A stretch of 64,000 nt of DNA from Lachnospiraceae bacterium (GCA_017391465.1 JAFOYH010000103.1:1-64000), one strand, 5' to 3'; positions 7,758 to 16,601 are shown, counted from the first letter of the stretch. The notes: a model not told the origin generated them from the sequence alone. Translations and numbers: made by a program.

Positions 7758-8584
7758 TTTCGATTTCCCAATTGCCAAAAAGCAACAGCACTGGCGGCTG
7801 CTACATTAAGAGAGTCTACACCATGAGACATAGGAATAAGAACGGTATAATCGGCATCTTCAATGGTGGAATCGGAAAGACCATCTCCTTCGGTTCCGAG
7901 AATAATAGCCAAACGATCTTCTTCCATAAGTCCCGGATGATCAATAGAAACTGAGTCTTCACGTAAAGCCATGGCGGCTGTTTTAAAACCGAGTTTTCTT
8001 AAGACTTCAACAGAAGTTGGTGTTTGACCGGAACCTTCGTTCGGCATAAAGGTCCATGGAATCTGAAATACAGTTCCCATACTGACACGGGTAGCACGGC
8101 GGTAAAGAGGGTCACTGCAGGCGGGGGTTAAAAGAACCGCATCCATATTTAAAGCAGCCGCAGAACGGAAGATAGCGCCGATATTGGTTGGATTCATAAC
8201 GTTTTCAAGAACGGCGATTCGGCGCTTTCCAGCACAGATCTCTTCAATACTCGGAAGTTTTTTCCTGCGCATAGCGCATAAAAGTCCGCGAGTTAATTTA
8301 AATCCTGTAATCTTTTCAAGTGTTTCAAATTCACCTGAATAAATTGGAATTTCTCCACATCTTTCGATGATCCTTTTTGCCTGGCTTTCGATATGTTTTT
8401 TTTCAACCAGAATAGAGAGTGGTTCATAGCCGGCATTTAGGGCACGTTCAATGACATTGGGACTTTCAGCGATAAAGATGCCAAGGTTCGGCTCATAATA
8501 ATGAAGTAACTGAACTTCAGAGAGTCTGGCATAAATGTCCAGCTCAGGTATATTTAAATCTGTAATTTCAATGATGTTTGCCAT
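7754..8584 (-). CDS. SpoU/TrmH-family RNA 2'-O-methyltransferase
   Basis: This 276-residue enzyme has an N-terminal substrate-binding domain (about residues 1-100) and a C-terminal SPOUT domain with all three motifs: NPTNIGAIFRSAAA (motif 1), ILGTEGDGLS (motif 2) and IPMSHGVDSLNVAAASAVA (motif 3), which forms the knotted S-adenosylmethionine site. Target nucleotide (rRNA or tRNA) is not predictable. I place the start at ATG 8584, 8 bases after GGAG, rather than eight codons upstream. Confidence 0.85.
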   Translation of the reverse strand: MANIIEITDLNIPELDIYARLSEVQLLHYYEPNLGIFIAESPNVIERALNAGYEPLSILVEKKHIESQAKRIIERCGEIPIYSGEFETLEKITGFKLTRGLLCAMRRKKLPSIEEICAGKRRIAVLENVMNPTNIGAIFRSAAALNMDAVLLTPACSDPLYRRATRVSMGTVFQIPWTFMPNEGSGQTPTSVEVLRKLGFKTAAMALREDSVSIDHPGLMEEDRLAIILGTEGDGLSDSTIEDADYTVLIPMSHGVDSLNVAAASAVAFWQLGNRK

Positions 8585-8649
8585 GTAAATCTCCAATCTG
8601 ACACGCAATCACAGAGCACGTCATTCCTAAAAAAATTATATTCATAAAT

Positions 8650-8678
8650 ATTATAGATGTTCCGGTAACATGTGTCAA
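8650..8678 (-). promoter_or_regulatory. Sigma-A promoter of the RNA methyltransferase gene
   Basis: On the minus strand TTGACA (8678-8673), a 17-base spacer and TATAAT (8655-8650) form a perfect consensus promoter about 65 bases before the start codon. It lies back to back with the divergent redox operon. Confidence 0.75.
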
Positions 8679-8744
8679 ATTGAGCTGAGGTTCGGAATCA
8701 GGCGCAGTGCTTATGTACTTTTTTTAAAACTTTCGCACGTTTTC

Positions 8745-8795
8745 TTGTTAAAGTATTAAAAAACTCTGTTAATTTTTCTGTGAGTATGCTATGAT
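8745..8795 (+). promoter_or_regulatory. Promoter region of the redox operon with a possible Rex operator
   Basis: TTGTTAA-AGTA-TTAAAAA at 8745-8762 matches the Rex consensus TTGTTAA-N4-TTAACAA at 13 of 14 positions. TATGAT at 8790-8795 is a likely -10 box; the -35 (TGTTAA, 8767-8772) is poor. Rex is the NADH-sensing repressor of fermentation genes in Clostridia, which fits an NAD(H)-dependent redox operon. A second, weaker half-site (TTAACAA) occurs near 8850. The assignment is by pattern only. Confidence 0.45.
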
Positions 8796-8899
8796 AAAAA
8801 ACACATTTATTAATGTTTTGAATAAAGAAAATAAAATTTAAAAATTTTTAACAAAAAAGTAGTACATAAACACTACTTAGCAGATTAGGAGGACTTATT

Positions 8900-9394
8900 A
8901 TGTGCGAATGTAATTGTCAGGGAACAAAAAGCGATTTGAGTTTACTTGATGCAGTTCTCGAAGAATATGGTCATACATCAACGAATTTGATTACGATTCT
9001 TCAGAAAGCACAGGATATTTACGGTTATTTGCCAAAAGATGTCATGTATTTTGTGGCAGAAAAACTTGGAATTGCTCCGGCAGATGTTGTTGGTGTTGCG
9101 ACATTTTATTCCCAGTTCCGTTTAACACCAATCGGAAAATATCTCATTATGTCATGTCAGGGTACAGCCTGTCATGTTAATGGCAGTGAACGTGTTCGAG
9201 ATGCGATTTCAGAATATTTGGGAATCGGTCATGGTCAGACAACAGAAGATGGTCTTTTTACTCTTGAAAATGTGGCTTGTCTTGGATGTTGTTCTCTTGC
9301 TCCGGTTATTATGATTAATGGTGAAGCTTATGGTAATCTTACACCAGATTCTGCTGTTGCCGTCATTAAAGAATTACAGAAAAAGGAGGCGTAA
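8900..9394 (+). CDS. NuoE-like [2Fe-2S] subunit of a bifurcating NAD(P)H oxidoreductase
   Basis: This 164-residue thioredoxin-fold ferredoxin is homologous to NuoE/HydC/HndA. The four [2Fe-2S] ligands are Cys86, Cys91, Cys127 and Cys131 (SCQGTACHVNG and VACLGCCSLAP). The N-terminus carries two further cysteines (MCECNC) that are unusual. It starts a three-gene operon and is separated from the NuoF-like gene by 3 bases. The start has GGAGG upstream. In such complexes this subunit passes electrons near the flavin of the NuoF-like subunit. Confidence 0.85.
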   Translation: MCECNCQGTKSDLSLLDAVLEEYGHTSTNLITILQKAQDIYGYLPKDVMYFVAEKLGIAPADVVGVATFYSQFRLTPIGKYLIMSCQGTACHVNGSERVRDAISEYLGIGHGQTTEDGLFTLENVACLGCCSLAPVIMINGEAYGNLTPDSAVAVIKELQKKEA

Positions 9395-9397
9395 AAC

Positions 9398-11149
9398 ATG
9401 AGAGTCATTATTGGTGAAGGTTCCTGTGGAATCGCAGCTGGTGCAGGTAAAGTACATGATGCGATCACAGCACTTATGAATGAAAATGAAAACTTTACAC
9501 TTGGAAGCACTGGATGTATCGGTATGTGTTTCCTTGAACCAATCGTAGATTTATACGATGATGATACATTGGTTCGTCGTCTTGTTCATGTTTCTGCGAA
9601 TGATGCTCAGGCGATTGTTGAAGCTGCCAGAACAGGTAACATGAATCTTGTTGATGCAATTACAATTTCCGCAGATGATGAAGAGTTCTTAAAACGTCAG
9701 ACACGTATTGCGCTTCGTCATTGTGGTCTTATTGATCCGGAATCTTTAGAAGATTATAGAAATATAGATGGTTATCAGGCCTTAGAAAAAGTCTTAAAAT
9801 CCATGACACCGGAAGAGGTTATTGAAGAAATCAAAGTGTCTGGTCTTGCCGGACGTGGCGGTGCCGGTTTCCCAACCTGGTTTAAATGGAATGCAGCACG
9901 TCAGAGTGCGGGTAAAGAAAAATATCTCATCTGTAATGCGGATGAAGGGGATCCAGGCGCATTTATGGACCGTGCGGTCATTGAATCAGACCCACACAGC
10001 TTAATTGAAGGTATGCTCATTGGTGCTTATGCCATTGGTGCAACAGAGATGGTTGTTTATGTGCGTGCTGAATATCCATTAGCTATCAAACATCTTGAAA
10101 AAGCCATGGAAGATGCCCGCAAAGCAAATTTACTTGGTGAAAACATCCTTGGTTCCGGTTTTTCATGCGACATGCGTATTAAAGCTGGTGCAGGTGCTTT
10201 TGTATGTGGTGAAGAAACAGCACTTATTGAATCTCTTGAAGGTAAACGTGGTATGCCGCGTCTGAAACCACCTTTCCCAGCACAGAAAGGTTACATGGAT
10301 GAACCATCCAATATCAATAACGTAGAAACATTTGCAAATGTTGCCTGGATTATTAACAATGGCGGTGAAGCATTTGCAGCTATGGGTACAGCAGACAGCA
10401 AGGGTACAAAAGTATTTGCGCTTACAGGAAAGATCAAAAAAGGTGGTCTTGTTGAAATTCCTATGGGTATGACACTCCGTCAGGTTATTTTTGATATCGG
10501 CGGTGGCATTCGTGACAATAAGAAATGTAAAGCAGTTCAGATGGGTGGACCATCCGGCGGATGTATTCCGGAAGAACTTTTAGATACCGTCATTGATTAT
10601 AAAGCTCTTGGCGCGACAGGTGCCATTATGGGTTCCGGTGGTATGGTTGTTATGGATGAGAATACCTGTATGGTCGGTATGGCGAAATTCTTCCTTGATT
10701 TTACTGCAGACGAATCTTGTGGAAAATGTGTTCACTGTCGTATCGGTACAAAACGTATGCAGGAAATTCTGACACGTATTGTTAAAGGTGAAGGCAAAGA
10801 GGGCGATGTGGAGCTTCTTGAAGAACTTTGCGAAGGTATTAAAGACGGTGCTCTTTGCGGTCTTGGTCAGACAGCTCCGAATCCGGTTCTTACAACGATT
10901 CGATATTTCCGCAATGAATATGATGCGCATATCCGTGAAAAGAAATGTCCTGCAAAAGAATGTGTAGAACTTCTTACATACAGCATTAACCCAGAAAAAT
11001 GTATTGGTTGTACTATGTGTGCAAGAAAATGTCCAGTGAAAGCGATTTCCGGTGAAGTGAAGAAACCTCATGTAATCAATCCGGATGTATGTATCCGTTG
11101 TGGACAGTGCTTGAATTCTTGTAAATTTGGTGCAATTAACGTGGAATAA
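9398..11149 (+). CDS. NuoF-like flavin/Fe-S subunit (HydB/HndC type), probable bifurcation site
   Basis: The 583 residues comprise an N-terminal thioredoxin-like [2Fe-2S] domain, here with only three evident cysteines (Cys10, Cys40, Cys44). The NADH/FMN-binding core follows, with AGRGGAGFPTWFKW at about residues 150-163 and CNADEGDPGAF. Next are the [4Fe-4S] motif ESCGKCVHCRIGTKRM and a C-terminal 2x[4Fe-4S] ferredoxin domain (CIGCTMCARKCP and CIRCGQCLNSCK). This is the HydB/HndC architecture, longer than respiratory NuoF. In known bifurcating complexes its FMN splits electrons between NAD and ferredoxin. No hydrogenase subunit lies in this operon; the third gene is GltD-like. Confidence 0.87.
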   Translation: MRVIIGEGSCGIAAGAGKVHDAITALMNENENFTLGSTGCIGMCFLEPIVDLYDDDTLVRRLVHVSANDAQAIVEAARTGNMNLVDAITISADDEEFLKRQTRIALRHCGLIDPESLEDYRNIDGYQALEKVLKSMTPEEVIEEIKVSGLAGRGGAGFPTWFKWNAARQSAGKEKYLICNADEGDPGAFMDRAVIESDPHSLIEGMLIGAYAIGATEMVVYVRAEYPLAIKHLEKAMEDARKANLLGENILGSGFSCDMRIKAGAGAFVCGEETALIESLEGKRGMPRLKPPFPAQKGYMDEPSNINNVETFANVAWIINNGGEAFAAMGTADSKGTKVFALTGKIKKGGLVEIPMGMTLRQVIFDIGGGIRDNKKCKAVQMGGPSGGCIPEELLDTVIDYKALGATGAIMGSGGMVVMDENTCMVGMAKFFLDFTADESCGKCVHCRIGTKRMQEILTRIVKGEGKEGDVELLEELCEGIKDGALCGLGQTAPNPVLTTIRYFRNEYDAHIREKKCPAKECVELLTYSINPEKCIGCTMCARKCPVKAISGEVKKPHVINPDVCIRCGQCLNSCKFGAINVE

Positions 11150-11162
11150 GGAGATTGTTAAG

Positions 11163-13196
11163 ATGGAACAGATTAAAATTACGATAAACGGCCGTGAACT
11201 GACAGGCAGTCGTGGCGAAACAATTCTCAATATCGCCACAGCGAATGGAATTGAAATTCCAAACCTTTGTTATAACGGTAATTTAAAAATATATGGAGCA
11301 TGTGGTCTTTGTCTTGTAGAAGCTGAAGGTATGCCAAAACTTTTACGTGCCTGTGCAACCGTTGCAAATGATGGCATGGTTGTGTCTACAAACACAGATC
11401 GAGTAAAACGTGCAAGAAAAATCGCTATGGAACTTTTAATGAGTGATCATGAAGGCGATTGTAAAGGTCCTTGTCATTTGAATTGTCCTGCGCGTACAGA
11501 TATTCAGGGCTATTTAAAACAGATTGCTATGGGCAATGACAGAGAAGCTGTAAGAATCATTAAAGAAAAGATTCCAATTCCAGCATCCATTGGTCGTGTG
11601 TGCCCACATCCATGTGAATCCAACTGCCGAAGAAGACTCGTGGAAGAACCATTATCGATTGCATTTTTAAAAGCATTTGCAGCAGATCAGGATATGGCTT
11701 CTGAAAATCCATTTACACCTGTGTGTGAACCGGATACAGGAAAGAAAGTAGCTATCATCGGTGGTGGTCCTGCTGGTCTTTCCGCAGCATACTATTTACG
11801 TCTTGCAGGTCATGCAGTGACTATTTACGATGCAATGCCTGAAATGGGTGGTATGCTCCGTTACGGTATTCCTGAATATCGTCTTCCAAAGGCTGTTCTT
11901 CGCAAAGAAGTCGAGTCTATTAAAAAACTTGGTGTTGAGATGAAAAACAATGTCAAAGTTGGTCAGGATATTACATTTGAGGATATTAAGGCAAATGCAG
12001 ACGCAGTGCTTGTTGCTATTGGTGCATGGAAAGGCAGCAGCATCCGTTGTAAAGGCGAAGAACTTGATGGCGTATTAAGCGGTATTGATTTCTTGCGTGA
12101 AGTCAATATGGGTGCACGTCCGGACCTTGGTAAAAATGTGGCTGTTGTCGGTGGTGGTAACACAGCCATGGATGCTTGCCGTACAGCTGTAAGATGCGGT
12201 GCAGAAAATGTCTATGTTGTTTATCGTCGTACACGTGCAGAAGCACCTGCAGAAGATATTGAAATCGAAGAAGCTATTGAAGAAGGTGTACAGTTCTTAT
12301 TCCTTACAAATCCGGATGAGATTATTGGGGATGAAAATGGAAAAGTGAAACAAATTAAACTTCAGGTGATGGAACTTGGTGAACCGGATGCTTCCGGACG
12401 TCGCAGTCCTGTTCCTGTAGAAGGCGTATTTAAAATGCTTGATGTGGATACCGTGATCTCAGCTATTGGTCAGAAATGTCACGCTGAAAGTCTCAGTGTT
12501 GTTGGTATGACAAAAGGTGGCACCATTGAAGCCAATGTTTCCACAATGGCAACATCTGTCGAGGGTGTATTTGCAGCAGGTGACGCAACAAACAAAGGTG
12601 CGTCTATTGCGATTGATGCCATTGCTGAAGGCAACAGAGCAGCAAAAGCTATCGAAGCATATCTTCTTGGCATGCCTATGGATGCTCATGAACCATACTA
12701 TTCTGAACGTAAATTAACAGAAGCTGATTTTGCAGATCATGAAAAAATGGCTCGTGCGATTATGTCTGTGAAAGATCCAGAATATAGAAAAGGCAATTTC
12801 GAAGCTGTTATTAATGGGTTCACAGAAGAACAGGCCAGAAATGAAGCGAAACGTTGTCTTGAATGTGGATGCCACGATTATGAGGACTGTAAGTTGATTC
12901 GCTATGCAAACTTTGATGTCATTCATCCGGAAAGACTTGAAGGTAAGAAACATGAATGTTTCACAGAAACAAAACTTGTTTCTATTGAAAGAGATCAGGG
13001 AAAATGTGTGCTTTGTAACCTTTGTGTCCGTACATGTCGTGAAGAAGCTGGAAAAGGCATCTTAGGACTTGTAGGCCGTGGTTTTGCAACGGTTATTAAA
13101 CCGGAATTCAATAATCCTGAAACAGTGACATTCTGTAAAGATTGTCATAAATGTGCAGATCTTTGTCCAACAGGTGCATTGAAAATTCTTAATTAA
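11163..13196 (+). CDS. Fusion of [2Fe-2S] domain, GltD/NfnB-like NAD(P)-flavoprotein and ferredoxin domain
   Basis: This 677-residue protein begins with a NuoG/HydA-type [2Fe-2S] domain (CYNGNLKIYGACGLC plus a fourth Cys, residues about 37-67). A glutamate-synthase-small-subunit/NfnB-like region follows: Fe-S motif CPHPCESNC, FAD loop GGGPAGLSAAYYL and NAD(P) loop GGGNTAMDA. It ends with two [4Fe-4S] motifs (CVLCNLCVRTC and CKDCHKCADLCP). Together with the NuoE- and NuoF-like genes it matches the Stn (Sporomusa-type Nfn) transhydrogenase, which couples NADH, NADPH and ferredoxin. That identity is inferred from architecture. Start at ATG 11163 with AAGGAG upstream; an in-frame start at 11127 lies inside the previous gene. 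Confidence 0.82.
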   Translation: MEQIKITINGRELTGSRGETILNIATANGIEIPNLCYNGNLKIYGACGLCLVEAEGMPKLLRACATVANDGMVVSTNTDRVKRARKIAMELLMSDHEGDCKGPCHLNCPARTDIQGYLKQIAMGNDREAVRIIKEKIPIPASIGRVCPHPCESNCRRRLVEEPLSIAFLKAFAADQDMASENPFTPVCEPDTGKKVAIIGGGPAGLSAAYYLRLAGHAVTIYDAMPEMGGMLRYGIPEYRLPKAVLRKEVESIKKLGVEMKNNVKVGQDITFEDIKANADAVLVAIGAWKGSSIRCKGEELDGVLSGIDFLREVNMGARPDLGKNVAVVGGGNTAMDACRTAVRCGAENVYVVYRRTRAEAPAEDIEIEEAIEEGVQFLFLTNPDEIIGDENGKVKQIKLQVMELGEPDASGRRSPVPVEGVFKMLDVDTVISAIGQKCHAESLSVVGMTKGGTIEANVSTMATSVEGVFAAGDATNKGASIAIDAIAEGNRAAKAIEAYLLGMPMDAHEPYYSERKLTEADFADHEKMARAIMSVKDPEYRKGNFEAVINGFTEEQARNEAKRCLECGCHDYEDCKLIRYANFDVIHPERLEGKKHECFTETKLVSIERDQGKCVLCNLCVRTCREEAGKGILGLVGRGFATVIKPEFNNPETVTFCKDCHKCADLCPTGALKILN

Positions 13197-13228
13197 AATT
13201 TTTAGATGAATAAAAAATAAGATAAAGC

Positions 13229-13281
13229 TGTGCTTTAAATCATAAACGTTCATAGATTATGGTTTAAAGCACACTTTTTTT
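13229..13281 (+). terminator. Terminator of the redox operon
   Basis: A long stem (TGTGCTTTAAATCATAA near 13229-13245 with TTATGGTTTAAAGCACA near 13257-13273) is followed by TTTTTTT. Confidence 0.75.
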
Positions 13282-13309
13282 GACAAGATTTAACAGCATC
13301 TGCTATAAT
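13280..13309 (+). promoter_or_regulatory. Sigma-A promoter of the ABC-F gene
   Basis: TTGACA (13280-13285), an 18-base spacer and TATAAT (13304-13309) preceded by TGC (extended -10). It overlaps the T run of the preceding terminator. Confidence 0.7.
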
Positions 13310-13377
13310 TGCATCAGCCTGGATATCAGGTGGGATACTAATTATATTTATTACAGTAGATTTAAGGGAGATCAGAT

Positions 13378-15102
13378 ATGATACAGGTAGAAAAACTATC
13401 CTTTAGTTTTCCTGCAAAGGAATTATATAAAAAGGTGTCTTTTGTTTTGGATGATGGACAGCACTGTGCATTTATCGGGAGTAATGGTACAGGCAAAACA
13501 ACATTAGTGGATATGATTATGCATCCGGAGAAGTATCTTTATGATGGAAAGATTATTCGAGATGCACAGGACCGTATTGGATATGTACGACAGTTTTCTA
13601 AAGAAGAAAAAGCTCAGGAAAAAACAGTTTTTGAATTTTTGAGTGAGAAATTCGTGGAAAACCAGAAGAAGACGGAAGATATATGTGCACGCATGGCTGT
13701 TGAAGAGGATTTAGAAACATTGTTAGAGACGTATCAGAAGCTGATGGATGAGTTTCAGTCTATGGATGGCGATAACTACGAAAGCAATATTCATAAACAA
13801 TTAAAACTTATTCATCTTCAGGAACATGTGGATACACCACTTTCTAATTTAAGCAGCGGTGAATATAAACTTCTTCAGATAATGAGAGAGATGCTCTTAC
13901 AGCCAAATCTGTTAATTATGGATGAACCAGATGCTTTTTTGGATTTTGATAATCTAAAAGGTCTTTCAGATCTGATCAATGCCCATAAGGGAACACTTCT
14001 TGTTGTCACTCATAACCGTTATCTTTTGAATACGTGTTTTGATAAGATACTTCATCTTGAAAATGCAGATATACAGGAGTTTGATGGCAATTATATCGAA
14101 TATAATAACTCGATTTTAGAGAAAAAAGTTGAATTACAGGAGAAAGCGGCAGAAGACCAGGCGGAAATTGAGCGAACAGAGCAGATGGTCAAAAAGATGA
14201 CAGATAAGGCGACAAAGATTGACATTGCATCTTTTGGGCGTGCATTAAAGGCGAAGAAAACGCAGCTTGCAAGAGCTGTAGCCAGACAAATCAAAGAACC
14301 TTTTGTAGAAATTCGTCAGCCAAAGATTCATCTTCCGATTGTTGAACAGACCGATGATGCAATTATTCTTAAAATTGACGGTTATCAGGTGGCTTTTAAT
14401 GAGACACTTTTAGATGATGTAAGCTTTGAACTTCATGCCGGTGAAAAAATTGCTGTCGTGGGTGCTAATGGAACCGGTAAAACAACGCTTCTTAGAGATA
14501 TTGTGAAACGTGCAAATTCTGCAATTCATATTGGAAATCATGTAGAAATTGGTTTTTTATCCCAGAATCAGGGAGAAGTGTTCAATGAATCAAATACAGT
14601 CTGCGATGAATTTTTAAATCTTGGATTTGATAATAAAAAACAGGTGGCTGATTATCTCAAAGACTACTGTCTCGAGTCCGATACCCTGGATCAGAAGATT
14701 GATCAGTTATCTGGCGGGGAACAGAATCTGTTACAGGTTGCGAAAATCGCATTATCACATGCAAATTTGCTTCTTTTGGACGAACCATCCAGTCATCTGG
14801 ATATTTATTCTCAGCTCGCTTTGGAAAAGGCAATTTCTGAATATAAAGGTGCTGTACTTATGGTATCTCATGACTTTTATAATATTGTCAATTGTGTCGA
14901 TCGTGTTCTTCTTGTTGAAGATAAGTCCATACGACAGGTGCGTATCCGTACATTTAGACAGAAAGTTTATGAGAAGTATTTTCCAAAGAATTATCTTGAA
15001 AAAGAACAAAAACGTAAAGAACTGGAAATGAAGATTGCATCGGCATTGAAAAAGCATGATGTTGAACTTGCTAAGAAATTGTGTGAAAATCTCGACAAAT
15101 AA
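13378..15102 (+). CDS. ABC-F family ATPase (ribosome-associated)
   Basis: The 574 residues hold two ABC ATPase domains without membrane segments, joined by a charged linker (about residues 235-320), as in the ABC-F family of translation factors. Walker A motifs are GSNGTGKTT (about 34-42) and GANGTGKTT (about 361-369). Walker B motifs are LLIMDEPDAFLD and LLLLDEPSSHLD. The signature motifs are LSSGE in domain 1 and LSGGEQ in domain 2. A basic coiled C-terminal extension follows. Some relatives give antibiotic resistance by ribosome protection, others are housekeeping; the subgroup is not clear here. Confidence 0.85.
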   Translation: MIQVEKLSFSFPAKELYKKVSFVLDDGQHCAFIGSNGTGKTTLVDMIMHPEKYLYDGKIIRDAQDRIGYVRQFSKEEKAQEKTVFEFLSEKFVENQKKTEDICARMAVEEDLETLLETYQKLMDEFQSMDGDNYESNIHKQLKLIHLQEHVDTPLSNLSSGEYKLLQIMREMLLQPNLLIMDEPDAFLDFDNLKGLSDLINAHKGTLLVVTHNRYLLNTCFDKILHLENADIQEFDGNYIEYNNSILEKKVELQEKAAEDQAEIERTEQMVKKMTDKATKIDIASFGRALKAKKTQLARAVARQIKEPFVEIRQPKIHLPIVEQTDDAIILKIDGYQVAFNETLLDDVSFELHAGEKIAVVGANGTGKTTLLRDIVKRANSAIHIGNHVEIGFLSQNQGEVFNESNTVCDEFLNLGFDNKKQVADYLKDYCLESDTLDQKIDQLSGGEQNLLQVAKIALSHANLLLLDEPSSHLDIYSQLALEKAISEYKGAVLMVSHDFYNIVNCVDRVLLVEDKSIRQVRIRTFRQKVYEKYFPKNYLEKEQKRKELEMKIASALKKHDVELAKKLCENLDK

Positions 15103-15136
15103 ACGGTTAATATTTTGATGGGGTTTTGGAAACTAC

Positions 15137-15165
15137 TTGACACGATTTACCGGTGGTTTTAATAT
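15137..15165 (+). promoter_or_regulatory. Sigma-A promoter of the degV-family gene
   Basis: TTGACA (15137-15142), 17-base spacer and TAATAT (15160-15165), 35 bases before the start codon. Confidence 0.65.
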
Positions 15166-15200
15166 GGTTTTATAAATAAATAATTGTGAGGTACAGATAT

Positions 15201-16055
15201 ATGAGCAAGATTATACTTATGGCTGAAACCGGTTCAGATATTAGCAAAGAACTTGCAGCAGAATATAATATTCACATAGTTCCGATGCATGTAAATTTTG
15301 ATGATGAAACATTTGATGATGGAACATTCCCGGTCGAAAAGATTCCTGAATTTTATAGACAGACAGGAAGACTTCCAAAGACCAGTGGATCTACACCAGG
15401 TGATTTTTACAAAGCTTACGAAGAAGTACATGAAAAATATCCGGATGCACATATTTTATACCTGGCATATTCAGCAATTACAACATGTTCTTATCAGAGC
15501 GGTGTGATTGCATCTGAAGATAAAGATTATATTACAATCGTCGATACAAAACAGGTATCTGCAGGGCAGTGTAATGTGGTCATTGAAGTTGCAAAAGCTC
15601 TTCGTGCGAATCCCGAGATGACTGTTGAGGAAGCAGTGGAACTCACACATCGTCTGATGGAACGCGCAAAAATGTGTTTTGTACCGGATAATTTAGAGTT
15701 CTTACGTGCTGGCGGTCGTGTAAGTAATGCAGCTTATATTGGCAGTAAACTTTTAAATATTCATCCATGCATCGAGATTATTGATGGTAAATTAACAGCA
15801 ACCAAAAAATATCGTGGAAAAATGCGTAAAATCGTTGAACAGATGGTGAAAGATTATGCAGAAGAATATAATCTGGACCGCGGAAATCTTTGGATTGTTT
15901 ATGTGACAGGCATTAGTGATGAAATAAAAAATATCGCATATGAAACGGCAAAATCTCTTGGGTTTGAGAATGTTCAGTGGGTGATGTGCGGCGGTGTGAT
16001 CACAACACATGGCGGCCCGGCAGCTATTGGTATAGCAGGATTTTCAAAAGAATAA
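15201..16055 (+). CDS. DegV family fatty-acid-binding protein (FakB-like)
   Basis: This 284-residue DegV-family protein has the typical N-terminus (ETGSDIS), STPGDFYKAY near residue 70, and the loop FLRAGGRVS near 170 that contacts the acyl carboxylate in FakB proteins. Characterised members bind fatty acids and present them to the FakA kinase for phospholipid synthesis; no fakA is in the window. I place the start at ATG 15201 after GAGG; a GTG at 15186 overlaps the ribosome binding site. Confidence 0.85.
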   Translation: MSKIILMAETGSDISKELAAEYNIHIVPMHVNFDDETFDDGTFPVEKIPEFYRQTGRLPKTSGSTPGDFYKAYEEVHEKYPDAHILYLAYSAITTCSYQSGVIASEDKDYITIVDTKQVSAGQCNVVIEVAKALRANPEMTVEEAVELTHRLMERAKMCFVPDNLEFLRAGGRVSNAAYIGSKLLNIHPCIEIIDGKLTATKKYRGKMRKIVEQMVKDYAEEYNLDRGNLWIVYVTGISDEIKNIAYETAKSLGFENVQWVMCGGVITTHGGPAAIGIAGFSKE

Positions 16056-16064
16056 CAGGTGGTT

Positions 16065-16099
16065 GGGACAGTTGATGATAAACTGTCCTTGCTTTTTTT
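16065..16099 (+). terminator. Terminator of the degV-family gene
   Basis: GGACAGTT (16066-16073) pairs with AACTGTCC (16081-16088), followed by TTGC and seven T. Confidence 0.75.
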
Positions 16100-16122
16100 A
16101 TGATATGTTTATAGAATTTTAA

Positions 16123-16151
16123 TTGACTCTGAGTGTACAGAACTTTATCAT
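16123..16151 (+). promoter_or_regulatory. Promoter of the small membrane protein gene
   Basis: TTGACT (16123-16128), 17-base spacer and TATCAT (16146-16151) upstream of the GGGAGG ribosome binding site at 16173-16178. Confidence 0.55.
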
Positions 16152-16205
16152 AAATACGGTATTCTATGAACAGGGAGGAAAAGCATTTTTTGCTTCACAT
16201 TGGAT

Positions 16206-16601
16206 ATGAGAGAATTATTATATTTGATTGTTGAAATTATTGCTGTGATACATAATAAGATTATGAGTTTAAATGATGCATGGGAATATAGTTTTACGGA
16301 TAAAGAACTGCATTTCCTGATTATAGGAATCATTGGCATGCTTATGGTTTTTATGGTTTATCCTGTATTTAAGTGGCTTGCAAATCATAATGCAATTATG
16401 ACGATGACATGGATTTATGTCTTTACTTTGGTGATTGTTTTGACATTTGCCATTGAAATTGGACAAAAAGTCAGTCAGACAGGTGTTATGGAGTTTGCAG
16501 ATATCATGTTTGGCTTGGTTGGCTTTATTGTCATGTTTTCTGTATTTGCTGTAATTCGGCAATTGTTTCATTGGATGTGTAGATTTTTAAGCCAAAAATA
16601 A
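16206..16601 (+). CDS. Small four-helix membrane protein, possibly VanZ-like
   Basis: This protein of about 131 residues has four hydrophobic segments. The segment TFAIEIGQKVSQTGVMEFAD followed by IMFGLVGF resembles the E-Q...D...N/G pattern of VanZ-like proteins, but I am not sure of the family. The start is unclear. The strong GGGAGG (16173-16178) is 27 bases before ATG 16206 and 21 before TTG 16200, while ATT at 16185 is in frame at a perfect 6-base distance. Translation may therefore begin at the rare ATT codon, which would add seven residues. Confidence 0.6.
   Translation: MRELLYLIVEIIAVIHNKIMSLNDAWEYSFTDKELHFLIIGIIGMLMVFMVYPVFKWLANHNAIMTMTWIYVFTLVIVLTFAIEIGQKVSQTGVMEFADIMFGLVGFIVMFSVFAVIRQLFHWMCRFLSQK

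Noticed and set aside
8845..8865. A second full Rex site near the start of the redox operon
   Set aside because: Only the right half (TTAACAA) is good; the left half matches the consensus at about four of seven positions in a very AT-rich stretch.
10580..11239. A 219-codon open frame on the minus strand inside the NuoF-like gene
   Set aside because: It is antisense to a highly conserved gene and has no ribosome binding site. Its composition (many Phe, Thr, Cys, His) is that of a reverse-strand shadow.
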